A stretch of 5,162 nt of DNA. It comes from Synechococcaceae bacterium Bin_79_3. GTDB lineage: Bacteria > Cyanobacteriota > Cyanobacteriia > PCC-6307 > Cyanobiaceae. Below the pieces are notes generated by a model that worked only from the letters and a program-made list of their open reading frames with translations, searched no databases and was not told where the DNA came from. The translations under genes and the position numbers were made by a program. Where the stretch lies: NCBI GenBank assembly GCA_009914645.1, contig VFLB01000069.1, positions 1 through 5,162 of the forward strand, in the 5' to 3' direction. The number at the start of each line of letters is the position of its first letter. The stretch's first letter is position 1. Below are positions 1 to 5,162 of the stretch, in pieces.

Positions 1-425
1 ACCTGGTTCCACAGCATATTGCGATAACCCTTCTTAGTTACTTCCCTGGCAGTTGAACGCTCAAGGAAAGCCTCTGCTGCTTGCTCGAGTGTTGGTCCTG
101 TGTGTTGTTGGACAGCTGGTTGCTGCTCTTGCCGCTTTAACTCCCGTGGGTCCAAGCCTGATTGCTTGCTCCAACACCTGATTCGTTCCCATTCATCCCG
201 TGCTTCCTTTAATGACCAGTGCCCAACTCCCTTGCCATACGGACCAATTCTTACCGGCACTTGCTTTCCCTGTCGCCCAGAAGGGAAACGCATGCGTCCC
301 TCAAAGGACTTACCACCTCCTTTATTGAGGGGTTCAATCACCAGGATCAGAGCATTTCCTACCGATTTGCTTTGCCTGGTCTTACCTGCGGCTAGAGCGC
401 GGACTTGTGAGTCGGAGAGGGACAT
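1..425 (-). CDS. int: Tyrosine recombinase (integrase), N-terminal part, cut by window edge
   Basis: The minus-strand frame starts with ATG at 425-423 and stays open for 141 codons to the left edge. The protein begins MSLSDSQVRALAAGKTRQSK. Residues 1-80 resemble the arm-type DNA-binding domain (DUF4102-like) of tRNA-targeting integrases: an SVGNALILVIEP strand, then KGGGKSFEGRMRFPSGRQ, the VRIGPYGKG turn and SLKEARDEW, matching the usual 'LGxY...sLxeAR' pattern. Residues 111-141 (TLEQAAEAFLERSTAREVTKKGYRN) look like the start of the SAM-like core-binding domain. The catalytic domain with its R-H-R-Y residues lies outside the window, so activity cannot be judged. An in-frame TAG 14 codons upstream limits other starts; the ribosome site is weak. 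The gene reads away from the 3' end of tRNA-Ser, as expected for an element inserted in that tRNA. The family call is firm; phage, satellite or genomic-island origin is undecided. Confidence 0.86.
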   Translation of the reverse strand, partial: MSLSDSQVRALAAGKTRQSKSVGNALILVIEPLNKGGGKSFEGRMRFPSGRQGKQVPVRIGPYGKGVGHWSLKEARDEWERIRCWSKQSGLDPRELKRQEQQPAVQQHTGPTLEQAAEAFLERSTAREVTKKGYRNMLWNQ

Positions 426-432
426 TTCAGCA

Positions 433-496
433 ATCCAACAACACGCTTTTCATCCAACAACACTAGCAAAAATTCCAGCAACACTTCCAACAGCAC
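433..496 (-). repeat. Four 12-bp direct repeats upstream of the integrase, candidate arm-type sites
   Basis: Read on the minus strand, four copies point toward the integrase: GTGCTGTTGGAA (496-485), GTGTTGCTGGAA (484-473), GTGTTGTTGGAT (463-452) and GTGTTGTTGGAT (444-433). The last two are identical; the others differ at two positions each. Start-to-start spacings are 12, 21 and 19 bp, close to one or two helical turns. The array begins 8 bp upstream of the integrase ATG and lies between the gene and its tRNA target. Integrases with an N-terminal arm-binding domain bind short direct repeats near the attachment site, so these are plausible arm sites and could also let the protein repress its own promoter. 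The repeats are seen directly; the binding role is inferred. Confidence 0.6.
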
Positions 497-524
497 AATG
501 GGAGAACTTAATGAAACTTTGGGT

Positions 525-550
525 AACTTCTTGGAACTTCTGGAAGAAGT
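525..550. repeat. Short direct and inverted repeats between tRNA-Ser and integrase
   Basis: Two adjacent near-copies, AACTTCTTGG (525-534) and AACTTCTGGA (535-544), are framed by a 7-bp inverted repeat, ACTTCTT (526-532) and AAGAAGT (544-550). The word CTTCTGGA recurs at 580-587. There is no T-run, so this is not a good intrinsic terminator for the tRNA. It may be a second set of protein-binding sites (excisionase, host factor or core-type sites) in the element end, or chance in a short AT-rich spacer. Confidence 0.35.
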
Positions 551-609
551 AAAGCTAGTTTTAGCAGTAGGTCTGAGTCCTTCTGGAACCACCCAATACC
601 TTTTACTAA

Positions 610-634
610 CGGAGAGGGTGGGATTCGAACCCAC
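610..634 (-). other. Probable attachment-site core in the 3' end of tRNA-Ser
   Basis: This interval is the T-arm, the 3' acceptor strand and G73 of tRNA-Ser. Elements with this type of integrase usually recombine within the 3' part of a tRNA and leave a copy of that end at their far boundary. The integrase gene lies directly beyond this 3' end with only a 184-bp spacer, so the element should extend to the left. The second copy, which would prove the site, must lie outside the window. The exact core could also reach up to the anticodon stem-loop (651-667), which is itself palindromic. Confidence 0.45.
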
Positions 635-694
635 GGAAGCTTTCACTTCAAACGATTTCGAATCGTTCGCTTTCGACCACTCAGCCACCTCTCC
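610..694 (-). tRNA. tRNA-Ser, anticodon CGA
   Basis: The minus-strand sequence folds into a full class II cloverleaf. The acceptor stem is GGAGAGG (694-688) with CCTCTCC (617-611), followed by G73 at 610, the serine discriminator base. The D-stem is GCT/AGC. The anticodon stem AACGA/TCGTT encloses the loop TTCGAAA, giving anticodon CGA at 660-658, which reads UCG. A long variable arm (GAAG/CTTC) and a T-arm GTGGG-TTCGAAT-CCCAC (634-618) complete it. CCA is not encoded. The gene is 85 nt, normal for tRNA-Ser. It lies 21 bp after the comEC stop on the same strand and may be read through from there, since I see no convincing promoter of its own. Its 3' end faces the integrase, making it the likely insertion target. 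Because the 3' half is intact, the gene remains functional or has been restored by the inserted element. Confidence 0.97.
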
Positions 695-697
695 ATA

Positions 698-714
698 GTT
701 CAGAACTTCTGAAC
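698..714. other. Perfect 7-bp hairpin between comEC stop and tRNA-Ser
   Basis: GTTCAGA (698-704) and TCTGAAC (708-714) are perfect inverted repeats around a 3-nt loop. They fill nearly all of the 21-bp gap between the comEC stop codon (718-716) and the tRNA 5' end (694). In the comEC reading direction no T-run follows, since tRNA sequence starts 3 nt later, so a standard intrinsic terminator is unlikely. It could mark an RNA processing or mRNA-stabilising point separating comEC message from the tRNA, or be a protein-binding palindrome. Confidence 0.5.
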
Positions 715-715
715 A

Positions 716-2587
716 TCACCAGCTTAGCGAGCCCCGTTCCCCGGAAAATTGCCAGTTGCTTTGGGTGGATACAGCGTTATTGCGCTTCATCCCGCTTACC
801 CATACTGCTTTTGCTTTTATTGGGATCAGCTCCCGTGCATTTGGAGATCTACCTAGCCAGATTCCATCAAGCTGGGGTGGTACTGCGTCGCTATTAATTA
901 TTGGCTGTGGAAAAATTCCCCAGCGTTTTAAACCAAGCTGCAGAATTCCGGCTCCTGGTGAATCCGGCATGCTCTGAAAACTCAATCCATCACTGCGCAC
1001 TAATCCTTGTGGCATTGTTTGCACTAATCCGCTGAGCTGCTTCCAGCATGAAATTGCATCGGAGGCAACAGGATCTAACAACACCAACCAATCCAAACGA
1101 GCAATCCCTAATCCTTGCTGTAAACGCTTTGCCCTTAAACAACTGTATCCACTAGCATCAGTTGTTATTAATGCAGCCCTTGCTTGATGTCTAGCAATTA
1201 ATAAACTGCCGGAGGCTTGATGAACTAATAAAAGCTGATCTTGCAGCAAACCATACAGTTGCCAAATGCAGGCAACAACCATCGCCGTTAAGCCGTAAAA
1301 GCGCCAACGATGTAGTGGTAACAGCCAAGGTAATAAACCAAAACTAAAAACTAAAACCAACAATGGCGTAATACGCCCGGTAAATAATAATGCAAGAGGC
1401 AATTGAGCGGCTATTTTCACTAATAACAACAGGCCATAAATTGGAATTTGTAAAAGCCATACCAATGGTGCAAGTAAAGGAGGGAGCACTAAAGCCACCA
1501 CTGCGCTTGCCATCGATCCAAGTGTTAACACTGATATAAGCGGACTAGCAAGCAAATTCGCTGGCACGGCATAAATAGGAACCACACCAAAATGCAAAAG
1601 TTGCAGAGGTAAGGTCCATAACCATGCTGCTAATGGCACCGCAATCAGCGCATGGCAATGCTTTTCCAATCTCGGAGCCGTGAGGATTAAACCAGCGGTA
1701 GCAGATGCGCTGAGCTGAAAACCCACGTCCCATAACCATGCTGGCTGCCATAGCAGTAAAAGAAACAAACTAAACACCAGTAGGCCCAGCGGTTTACTGC
1801 GTTCTTCATTTGTTTTAATCACTAATGCCGCGGCCCCCATAAGCAAAGCCCTCAATACCGAAGGTTGCGGACCCGCCAGTAAGAGAAATAAAGCCATTGC
1901 CCCTAAGCCTGCCGTTAGCTGTAGGGATGCACTTTTGCCACGCACTAAAGCCATCACTAAACCCAGTAATACAGTGAGATGAAATCCACTTGCCGCTAAG
2001 GCGTGGCTAAGCCCTGCCGCCCGAAATTGTTGTTGAAGTTGTTCTGGTAGATCCACAACAGCACTACCCATTAACAATGCCGCTAACAAAGGGCCTGCCT
2101 CTGGCCCTGCAGCCTGTTGGAATTTTTTACTTAGATGTTGACGCAGCCGCAATATGGCAGGTTGTTGTGTATCTAATACCTGCAAACGGGTTACAACTAA
2201 ACGGCTAAATATTCCTTGTCGCGCCATCCTTTGGCCGCCATCACCAAGCAAAGGGTGAACTGCAGAGCTTGGTTTTTGCAATCGACCTTGCACCTGCACC
2301 CGCCAACCCTCTTGCCACGGGCCACAATTGGGCAGGATCAGATCGCTACGGCCGCTATGGGGCAAATCGAGCAGCAAAAGAGACCTGCATCCACTCGGGC
2401 TCAATTTCTGCACGCGCGCACCTAATCTCCCCTTTAGCGTTATCTGAGGGGCCTCAACTTGCCAAACAGGATCCAACAGACCCGGCCTTGGCCAGCGCCA
2501 CTGCAACCAGGCAATCACTAGCAAAAACATCAGCAACGCCAATCCCCATTTGCGTTGCAACGGTTTTGAAAGCCGCGAAAAAACCAT
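716..2587 (-). CDS. comEC: ComEC/Rec2 family DNA-uptake channel with degenerate C-terminal domain
   Basis: The 623-residue inner-membrane protein is expected to pass single-stranded DNA into the cytoplasm during natural transformation. One membrane segment lies at about residues 14-30, followed by an OB-fold-like region (about 40-140) and then the multi-spanning Competence domain (about 160-435). Hallmarks seen are GLSHALAASGFHL (192-204), the family's GLSHxLAxSGxH signature; RALLMG (246-251); DVGFQLSASATAGL (287-300); and PANLLASPL (342-350). The C-terminal part (about 450-623) sits where many ComEC proteins carry a metallo-beta-lactamase domain. The expected THPHADH motif is replaced by LDPVASD (504-510), so the metal ligands are missing and nuclease activity there is unlikely. 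ATG at 2587 is preferred; the nearby upstream ATG is out of frame, and no strong ribosome site is visible. The gene is divergent from the LysM gene, and tRNA-Ser follows 21 bp after the stop. The family is certain; a role in transformation in this organism is inferred. Confidence 0.95.
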   Translation of the reverse strand: MVFSRLSKPLQRKWGLALLMFLLVIAWLQWRWPRPGLLDPVWQVEAPQITLKGRLGARVQKLSPSGCRSLLLLDLPHSGRSDLILPNCGPWQEGWRVQVQGRLQKPSSAVHPLLGDGGQRMARQGIFSRLVVTRLQVLDTQQPAILRLRQHLSKKFQQAAGPEAGPLLAALLMGSAVVDLPEQLQQQFRAAGLSHALAASGFHLTVLLGLVMALVRGKSASLQLTAGLGAMALFLLLAGPQPSVLRALLMGAAALVIKTNEERSKPLGLLVFSLFLLLLWQPAWLWDVGFQLSASATAGLILTAPRLEKHCHALIAVPLAAWLWTLPLQLLHFGVVPIYAVPANLLASPLISVLTLGSMASAVVALVLPPLLAPLVWLLQIPIYGLLLLVKIAAQLPLALLFTGRITPLLVLVFSFGLLPWLLPLHRWRFYGLTAMVVACIWQLYGLLQDQLLLVHQASGSLLIARHQARAALITTDASGYSCLRAKRLQQGLGIARLDWLVLLDPVASDAISCWKQLSGLVQTMPQGLVRSDGLSFQSMPDSPGAGILQLGLKRWGIFPQPIINSDAVPPQLDGIWLGRSPNARELIPIKAKAVWVSGMKRNNAVSTQSNWQFSGERGSLSW

Positions 2588-2674
2588 TTATCCATTGCAG
2601 CGGCCGTTTTAGAAGGTTCCCCCCCTAGACGACAGCGATGCAACCGATAAATTGCAGTCTATTAAGTAAAAAAA
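2588..2674. promoter_or_regulatory. Divergent intergenic region between comEC and the LysM gene
   Basis: These 87 bp must hold the start signals of both comEC (minus) and the LysM gene (plus). Visible are a CGGCCG palindrome (2601-2606), a run of seven C (2619-2625) and a run of eight A ending at the LysM ATG (2668-2675). No convincing -35/-10 pair or Shine-Dalgarno site stands out for either gene, so the regulatory reading rests on position only. Confidence 0.4.
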
Positions 2675-3343
2675 ATGATTCCTTTGGCCCGCTTGGCCCT
2701 ACTGGCGCTCACGTTTAGTCCGATTTCAATGATATGGGCTCAGCCGTTAACAACAAATCCCACTATTATCGTGCAGGCTGGCGACACATTGGAGGCTATA
2801 TCCCGCAAGCAAGGTATTTCTTTAGCCGCATTAATAAAATTAAACCCCACTGTAATTGCAGAACGCTTAGCAATTGGGACGATATTAAAATTACCCACAG
2901 GCATAATTAATCAAACACAGGTTTTCCCCCCTGAATTAACAACCGGAGCTGCGAGTGCAGCGTTATTACTTAGTGCCGCTGAACGAAGAGATCGGGCTCA
3001 ACAATTACTTATCGATCCGAGTGGCTGGAGATGGTATGGCAATACCGCAGTGGATTGGAAAGGATGGCGCCTCCATGCAGGCGGAGTACGAATTACTTTA
3101 GTAAAACCAAATCGGGCAGAGCTTGGAAATATCCGTTCTTTAGCAACAGCAGTGGCGGTTCAATGCGACACCTTGAGGCAAACCTGGCGCATTGATGGGC
3201 AGTGGGAAGCGTGGAAAATCCCAAGTGGTGGAACCGTTCCAGCCCGCATTGTTTTGGATTTATGCAGCAACACCACAGATGCACCGGCAGTGCCGGTTTT
3301 ACCTTTGGAGCAGGGGGAAGCCCAAAGCTTCCCGCTCCGTTAA
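2675..3343 (+). CDS. Secreted LysM-domain protein with an unrecognised C-terminal region
   Basis: The 222-residue protein has a signal peptide with hydrophobic stretch [16 protein letters not shown] and likely cleavage after A22 (IWA/QP). A single LysM domain spans residues 31-74 ([20 protein letters not shown] through [18 protein letters not shown]), a fold that normally binds peptidoglycan glycan chains. Residues 75-105 are an Ala/Thr-rich linker. Residues 106-200 form a compact Trp-rich region ([23 protein letters not shown], later [13 protein letters not shown]) with two cysteines (164, 197) that could pair in the periplasm. I do not recognise it, and no peptidase, amidase or transglycosylase motif is visible. 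A cell-wall-bound periplasmic role is inferred. The ATG follows an A-run without a Shine-Dalgarno site; the ATG at 2638 is out of frame. The last 15 codons lie antisense over the end of glyQ. Confidence 0.85.
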   Translation: MIPLARLALLALTFSPISMIWAQPLTTNPTIIVQAGDTLEAISRKQGISLAALIKLNPTVIAERLAIGTILKLPTGIINQTQVFPPELTTGAASAALLLSAAERRDRAQQLLIDPSGWRWYGNTAVDWKGWRLHAGGVRITLVKPNRAELGNIRSLATAVAVQCDTLRQTWRIDGQWEAWKIPSGGTVPARIVLDLCSNTTDAPAVPVLPLEQGEAQSFPLR

Positions 3344-4168
3344 CCAAGCCTCCGCTACCTGTTTTGCCAGATGCCTGATGCGGGCAATGATGGCGGTGCG
3401 TTCTGTTACCGAAATTACTCCTCTCGCCTCTAGTAAGTTAAATGTATGGCTGCATTTGAGCACCCAATCTAAAGCGGGGGCAGGCAATGATCTTTCGCAT
3501 AAATCCTTAGCCTCTGCTTCATAAATTTCAAACAATTGCTTCAGGCGTTCCGGATTTGATGCTTCAAAGTTATAGGTGCAATTACCTTTTTCAAATGGCA
3601 ACCAAATATCACCATAGGAATATTTATTATTCCATTTTAAATCCCATAAATTTTCCACATCCTGCAGATACATAGCCAATCTTTCAAGGCCATAGGTGAT
3701 TTCAATTGATACCGGCCTGCAATCAATGCCACCGCATTGCTGGAAATAAGTGAACTGGGTAACCTCCATACCATCGAGCCACACCTCCCAACCCACCCCC
3801 CAAGCCCCCAGGGTTGGTGATTCCCAATTGTCTTCAACAAAACGAATGTCGTGCTCTGCTGCTTTAATTCCAAGGGCAGCCAAGGATTCAAGATAGGTTT
3901 CTTGAATACCGTTAGGCGATGGCTTGATCAATACTTGATATTGAAAATAGTGCTGAGCGCGATTTGGGTTATCGCCATAACGACCATCAGTTGGCCTTCT
4001 ACAAGGTTCTGGATAAGCAACCGCCCAAGGTTCTGGACCAATTGCTCGTAACACCGTATGAGGATTCATGGTTCCCGCTCCTTTTTCAGTGTCGTATGGC
4101 TGCAGGATCAAACATCCCTGCTGAGCCCAGAAATGGTTGAGGGTTTGAATAATGTCTTGAAACTGCAT
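3299..4168 (-). CDS. glyQ: Glycyl-tRNA synthetase, alpha subunit
   Basis: GlyQ is the catalytic alpha chain of the bacterial alpha2beta2 glycyl-tRNA synthetase, which charges tRNA-Gly in the cytoplasm. The beta chain (glyS) is not in the window, as is usual when the two genes are apart. From ATG 4168 the protein has 289 residues, near the family norm. Nearly the whole length is recognisable: [21 protein letters not shown] (12-32), the class II motif 2 area [38 protein letters not shown] (41-78), [24 protein letters not shown] (107-130) and the motif 3 area [11 protein letters not shown] (157-167). The end, [13 protein letters not shown]...[10 protein letters not shown], is typical. An in-frame TTG at 4204 would add 12 residues, but homologues begin at MxFQDII, so ATG 4168 is chosen; a GAGG lies about 11 nt upstream of it. 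The gene converges on the LysM gene and is divergent from the porin gene. Confidence 0.98.
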   Translation of the reverse strand: MQFQDIIQTLNHFWAQQGCLILQPYDTEKGAGTMNPHTVLRAIGPEPWAVAYPEPCRRPTDGRYGDNPNRAQHYFQYQVLIKPSPNGIQETYLESLAALGIKAAEHDIRFVEDNWESPTLGAWGVGWEVWLDGMEVTQFTYFQQCGGIDCRPVSIEITYGLERLAMYLQDVENLWDLKWNNKYSYGDIWLPFEKGNCTYNFEASNPERLKQLFEIYEAEAKDLCERSLPAPALDWVLKCSHTFNLLEARGVISVTERTAIIARIRHLAKQVAEAWLTEREALGFPLLQR

Positions 4169-4308
4169 TGGGCCGCATACCTCTAAATCAACGATACTCA
4201 GCAATCACACCGTGGATTCGCTTTCAGCAAGATCAAGAGGCTCCTTGCAAGCAGTGGGAGAACTACTAAAGTAAGTTGAAAATAAATTGAGATCAGTCTC
4301 TGGTTAAG
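4169..4308. promoter_or_regulatory. Divergent intergenic region between glyQ and the porin gene
   Basis: These 140 bp separate the starts of glyQ (minus) and the porin (plus). The half near the porin is AT-rich. A TTGAAA at 4276-4281 resembles a -35 box, but a -10 at normal spacing would overlap the porin ATG, so I do not call it. A small GAGA/TCTC inverted repeat (4289-4300) sits just before the porin start. No Shine-Dalgarno site is evident for the porin; a GAGG precedes glyQ at a long spacing. Confidence 0.4.
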
Positions 4309-5162
4309 ATGTTGAAAATTTATCATAATCAAATAATAATGGGAATGATGTTACTTATAAATCCATTTTTTCAGCTTCAGCTATATGCAGATGAATCACC
4401 AACCTTAGAACAAGCAGCTCCATGGTTTAGCTTACAAAACAATTTAGATTTACCTGATTGGATTCAATTTAGCCTGCAAACACAAGCAGAACCAATGCTT
4501 AATCCCAGTGGTGGCACAAAGCAAACTAGAAATTGGATGCAACAAACTGTTGGTTCAATTGCGATCGGCTCCGGCCTCAAAAAAGCAACAAAGGTCTGGA
4601 GCGAAATAGATCACTGGCGTATTGATACCAGTGTTAATTATTACAATGGCAATCCAAACCTCAATGCAGAAATTGGTGCATATATCCCCTTGCAACAAGT
4701 GGCCCATGAGAGTGGGTTTTGGCTCACTCAAGCAACACTTAGTCGCAGCAGCGGCGATGGCCTAATTGGCATTAAAGGCGGGATACTTTCAATTAATCCT
4801 GATTTTATTTACTCCCCCATATACGATTACTACATACATTCGAGCCTCAATAATACCCTAAATCTTTCAATTAACGACATGCCTGTAAATCCCCTTGCGG
4901 CAATAGGGGGAGTAGTGGAATTAAAGCCAGGGCGCGATCTTTCTATGCGCTACGGCCTATTTGATCTTGATAGCACAATGCCAATCGCCACAGCCTTAGG
5001 TGTTAATCAGCCAAGCAACATAGGTGGTTTCGGGCTTGTTCAGTTATTGCAGATTAGCTATTCACCTCAATGGTTAGCCCCAGCTAAACCCGGCAGTCAA
5101 TTGCCCTCAGGTGGATTGCAACTGGGTGGATACAGCACCAATAACGGTATTGATGGTAGCGC
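4309..5162 (+). CDS. OprB-like outer-membrane carbohydrate porin, N-terminal part, cut by window edge
   Basis: An open frame runs from ATG 4309 to the right edge (284 codons, no stop). It starts with a signal peptide whose hydrophobic core is IIMGMMLLINPFFQLQL, with probable cleavage after A27 (LYA/DE). Further ATGs at codons 11, 13 and 14 are possible starts but would shorten the charged n-region. The mature part has alternating polar/aromatic strands typical of a beta-barrel. Patterns I associate with OprB/carbohydrate-porin proteins of picocyanobacteria include EIDHWRIDTSVNYYNGNPN (99-117), FWLTQATLSRSSGDG (137-151), GILSINPDF (158-166), YYIHSSLNNTLNL (174-186) and MRYGLFDL (213-220). Unlike many cyanobacterial porins such as SomA/SomB, no SLH domain precedes the barrel. 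The gene is richer in A/T-ending codons (CAA, AAT, TTA) than comEC. The substrate cannot be told, and the barrel end and terminal aromatic residue lie outside the window. The outer-membrane barrel call is stronger than the exact family. Confidence 0.7.
   Translation, partial: MLKIYHNQIIMGMMLLINPFFQLQLYADESPTLEQAAPWFSLQNNLDLPDWIQFSLQTQAEPMLNPSGGTKQTRNWMQQTVGSIAIGSGLKKATKVWSEIDHWRIDTSVNYYNGNPNLNAEIGAYIPLQQVAHESGFWLTQATLSRSSGDGLIGIKGGILSINPDFIYSPIYDYYIHSSLNNTLNLSINDMPVNPLAAIGGVVELKPGRDLSMRYGLFDLDSTMPIATALGVNQPSNIGGFGLVQLLQISYSPQWLAPAKPGSQLPSGGLQLGGYSTNNGIDGS

Noticed and set aside
433..496. CRISPR array
   Set aside because: Repeats are only 12 bp, spacers are 0-9 bp and no cas gene is present. 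The layout fits protein-binding sites instead.
100..552. Plus-strand open frame of 150 codons opposite the integrase
   Set aside because: It has a Cys/Pro/Arg-rich composition without domains and lies antisense to a frame that matches a known integrase domain.
392..688. Minus-strand open frame of 98 codons beginning MAEWSKANDSKSF
   Set aside because: Its first third is translated tRNA-Ser sequence (a common artefact) and its Leu/Val-rich part comes from the 12-bp repeats. It also runs into the integrase start.
498..698. Plus-strand open frame of 66 codons ending in FEPTEAFTSNDFESFAFDHSATSP
   Set aside because: Most of it is the complement of the tRNA-Ser gene. There is no sign of a real protein.
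2024..2050. TTGTTGTTGAAGTTGTTCTGG resemblance to the integrase repeats, in comEC
   Set aside because: It reflects a run of Gln codons (EQLQQQF) on the coding strand and lacks the GTG start and GGA end of the repeat consensus.
2269..2628. Plus-strand open frame of 119 codons opposite the comEC start
   Set aside because: It is a shadow of the comEC N-terminal coding region without recognisable features. The same applies to the other frames inside comEC and glyQ.
4169..4204. TTG start at 4204 giving a 301-residue GlyQ
   Set aside because: The 12 extra residues ([11 protein letters not shown] region) do not resemble GlyQ, whereas ATG 4168 gives the family's normal N-terminus.
4276..4310. Sigma-70 promoter TTGAAA with TTAAGAT before the porin
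   Set aside because: The -10-like element would overlap the start codon, leaving no transcript leader; other pairs fit worse.

Overview
The window looks like chromosome from a picocyanobacterium of the Synechococcus/Prochlorococcus/Cyanobium group. This rests on the cyanobacterial form of GlyQ ([33 protein letters not shown]), a ComEC protein beside a small LysM protein and glyQ, the absence of clear Shine-Dalgarno sites at most starts, and an OprB-like porin. The species cannot be fixed from this stretch.

Layout. Positions 1-425 (minus strand, running off the left edge) hold the N-terminal part of a tyrosine recombinase (integrase) with an arm-type DNA-binding domain. Positions 426-609 are non-coding and carry a cluster of four 12-bp direct repeats just upstream of the integrase. 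Positions 610-694 (minus) are an intact tRNA-Ser(CGA) whose 3' end faces the integrase. This is the classic arrangement of an integrative element inserted at a tRNA 3' end, so the tRNA probably marks the junction between an element lying to the left, mostly outside the window, and core chromosome on the right. Positions 716-2587 (minus) encode a ComEC/Rec2 DNA-uptake channel whose C-terminal metallo-beta-lactamase-like domain has lost its metal ligands. Its stop lies only 21 bp from the tRNA 5' end, with a perfect small hairpin between them. Positions 2675-3343 (plus) encode a secreted LysM protein, divergent from comEC. Positions 3299-4168 (minus) encode the glycyl-tRNA synthetase alpha chain, whose 3' end overlaps the LysM gene by 45 bp tail to tail. 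From 4309 to the right edge (plus) an AT-rich open frame encodes the start of an OprB-like outer-membrane porin, divergent from glyQ.

Working together. comEC (DNA import), the LysM envelope protein and the porin are all envelope proteins, but their orientations alternate, so they do not form an operon. glyQ and the tRNA are translation genes. The most interesting part is the left end: the integrase, its candidate arm-site repeats and the tRNA-Ser target, which point to an unseen mobile element starting at this window edge. Both edge genes (integrase and porin) are partial and were found by translating the sequence directly.
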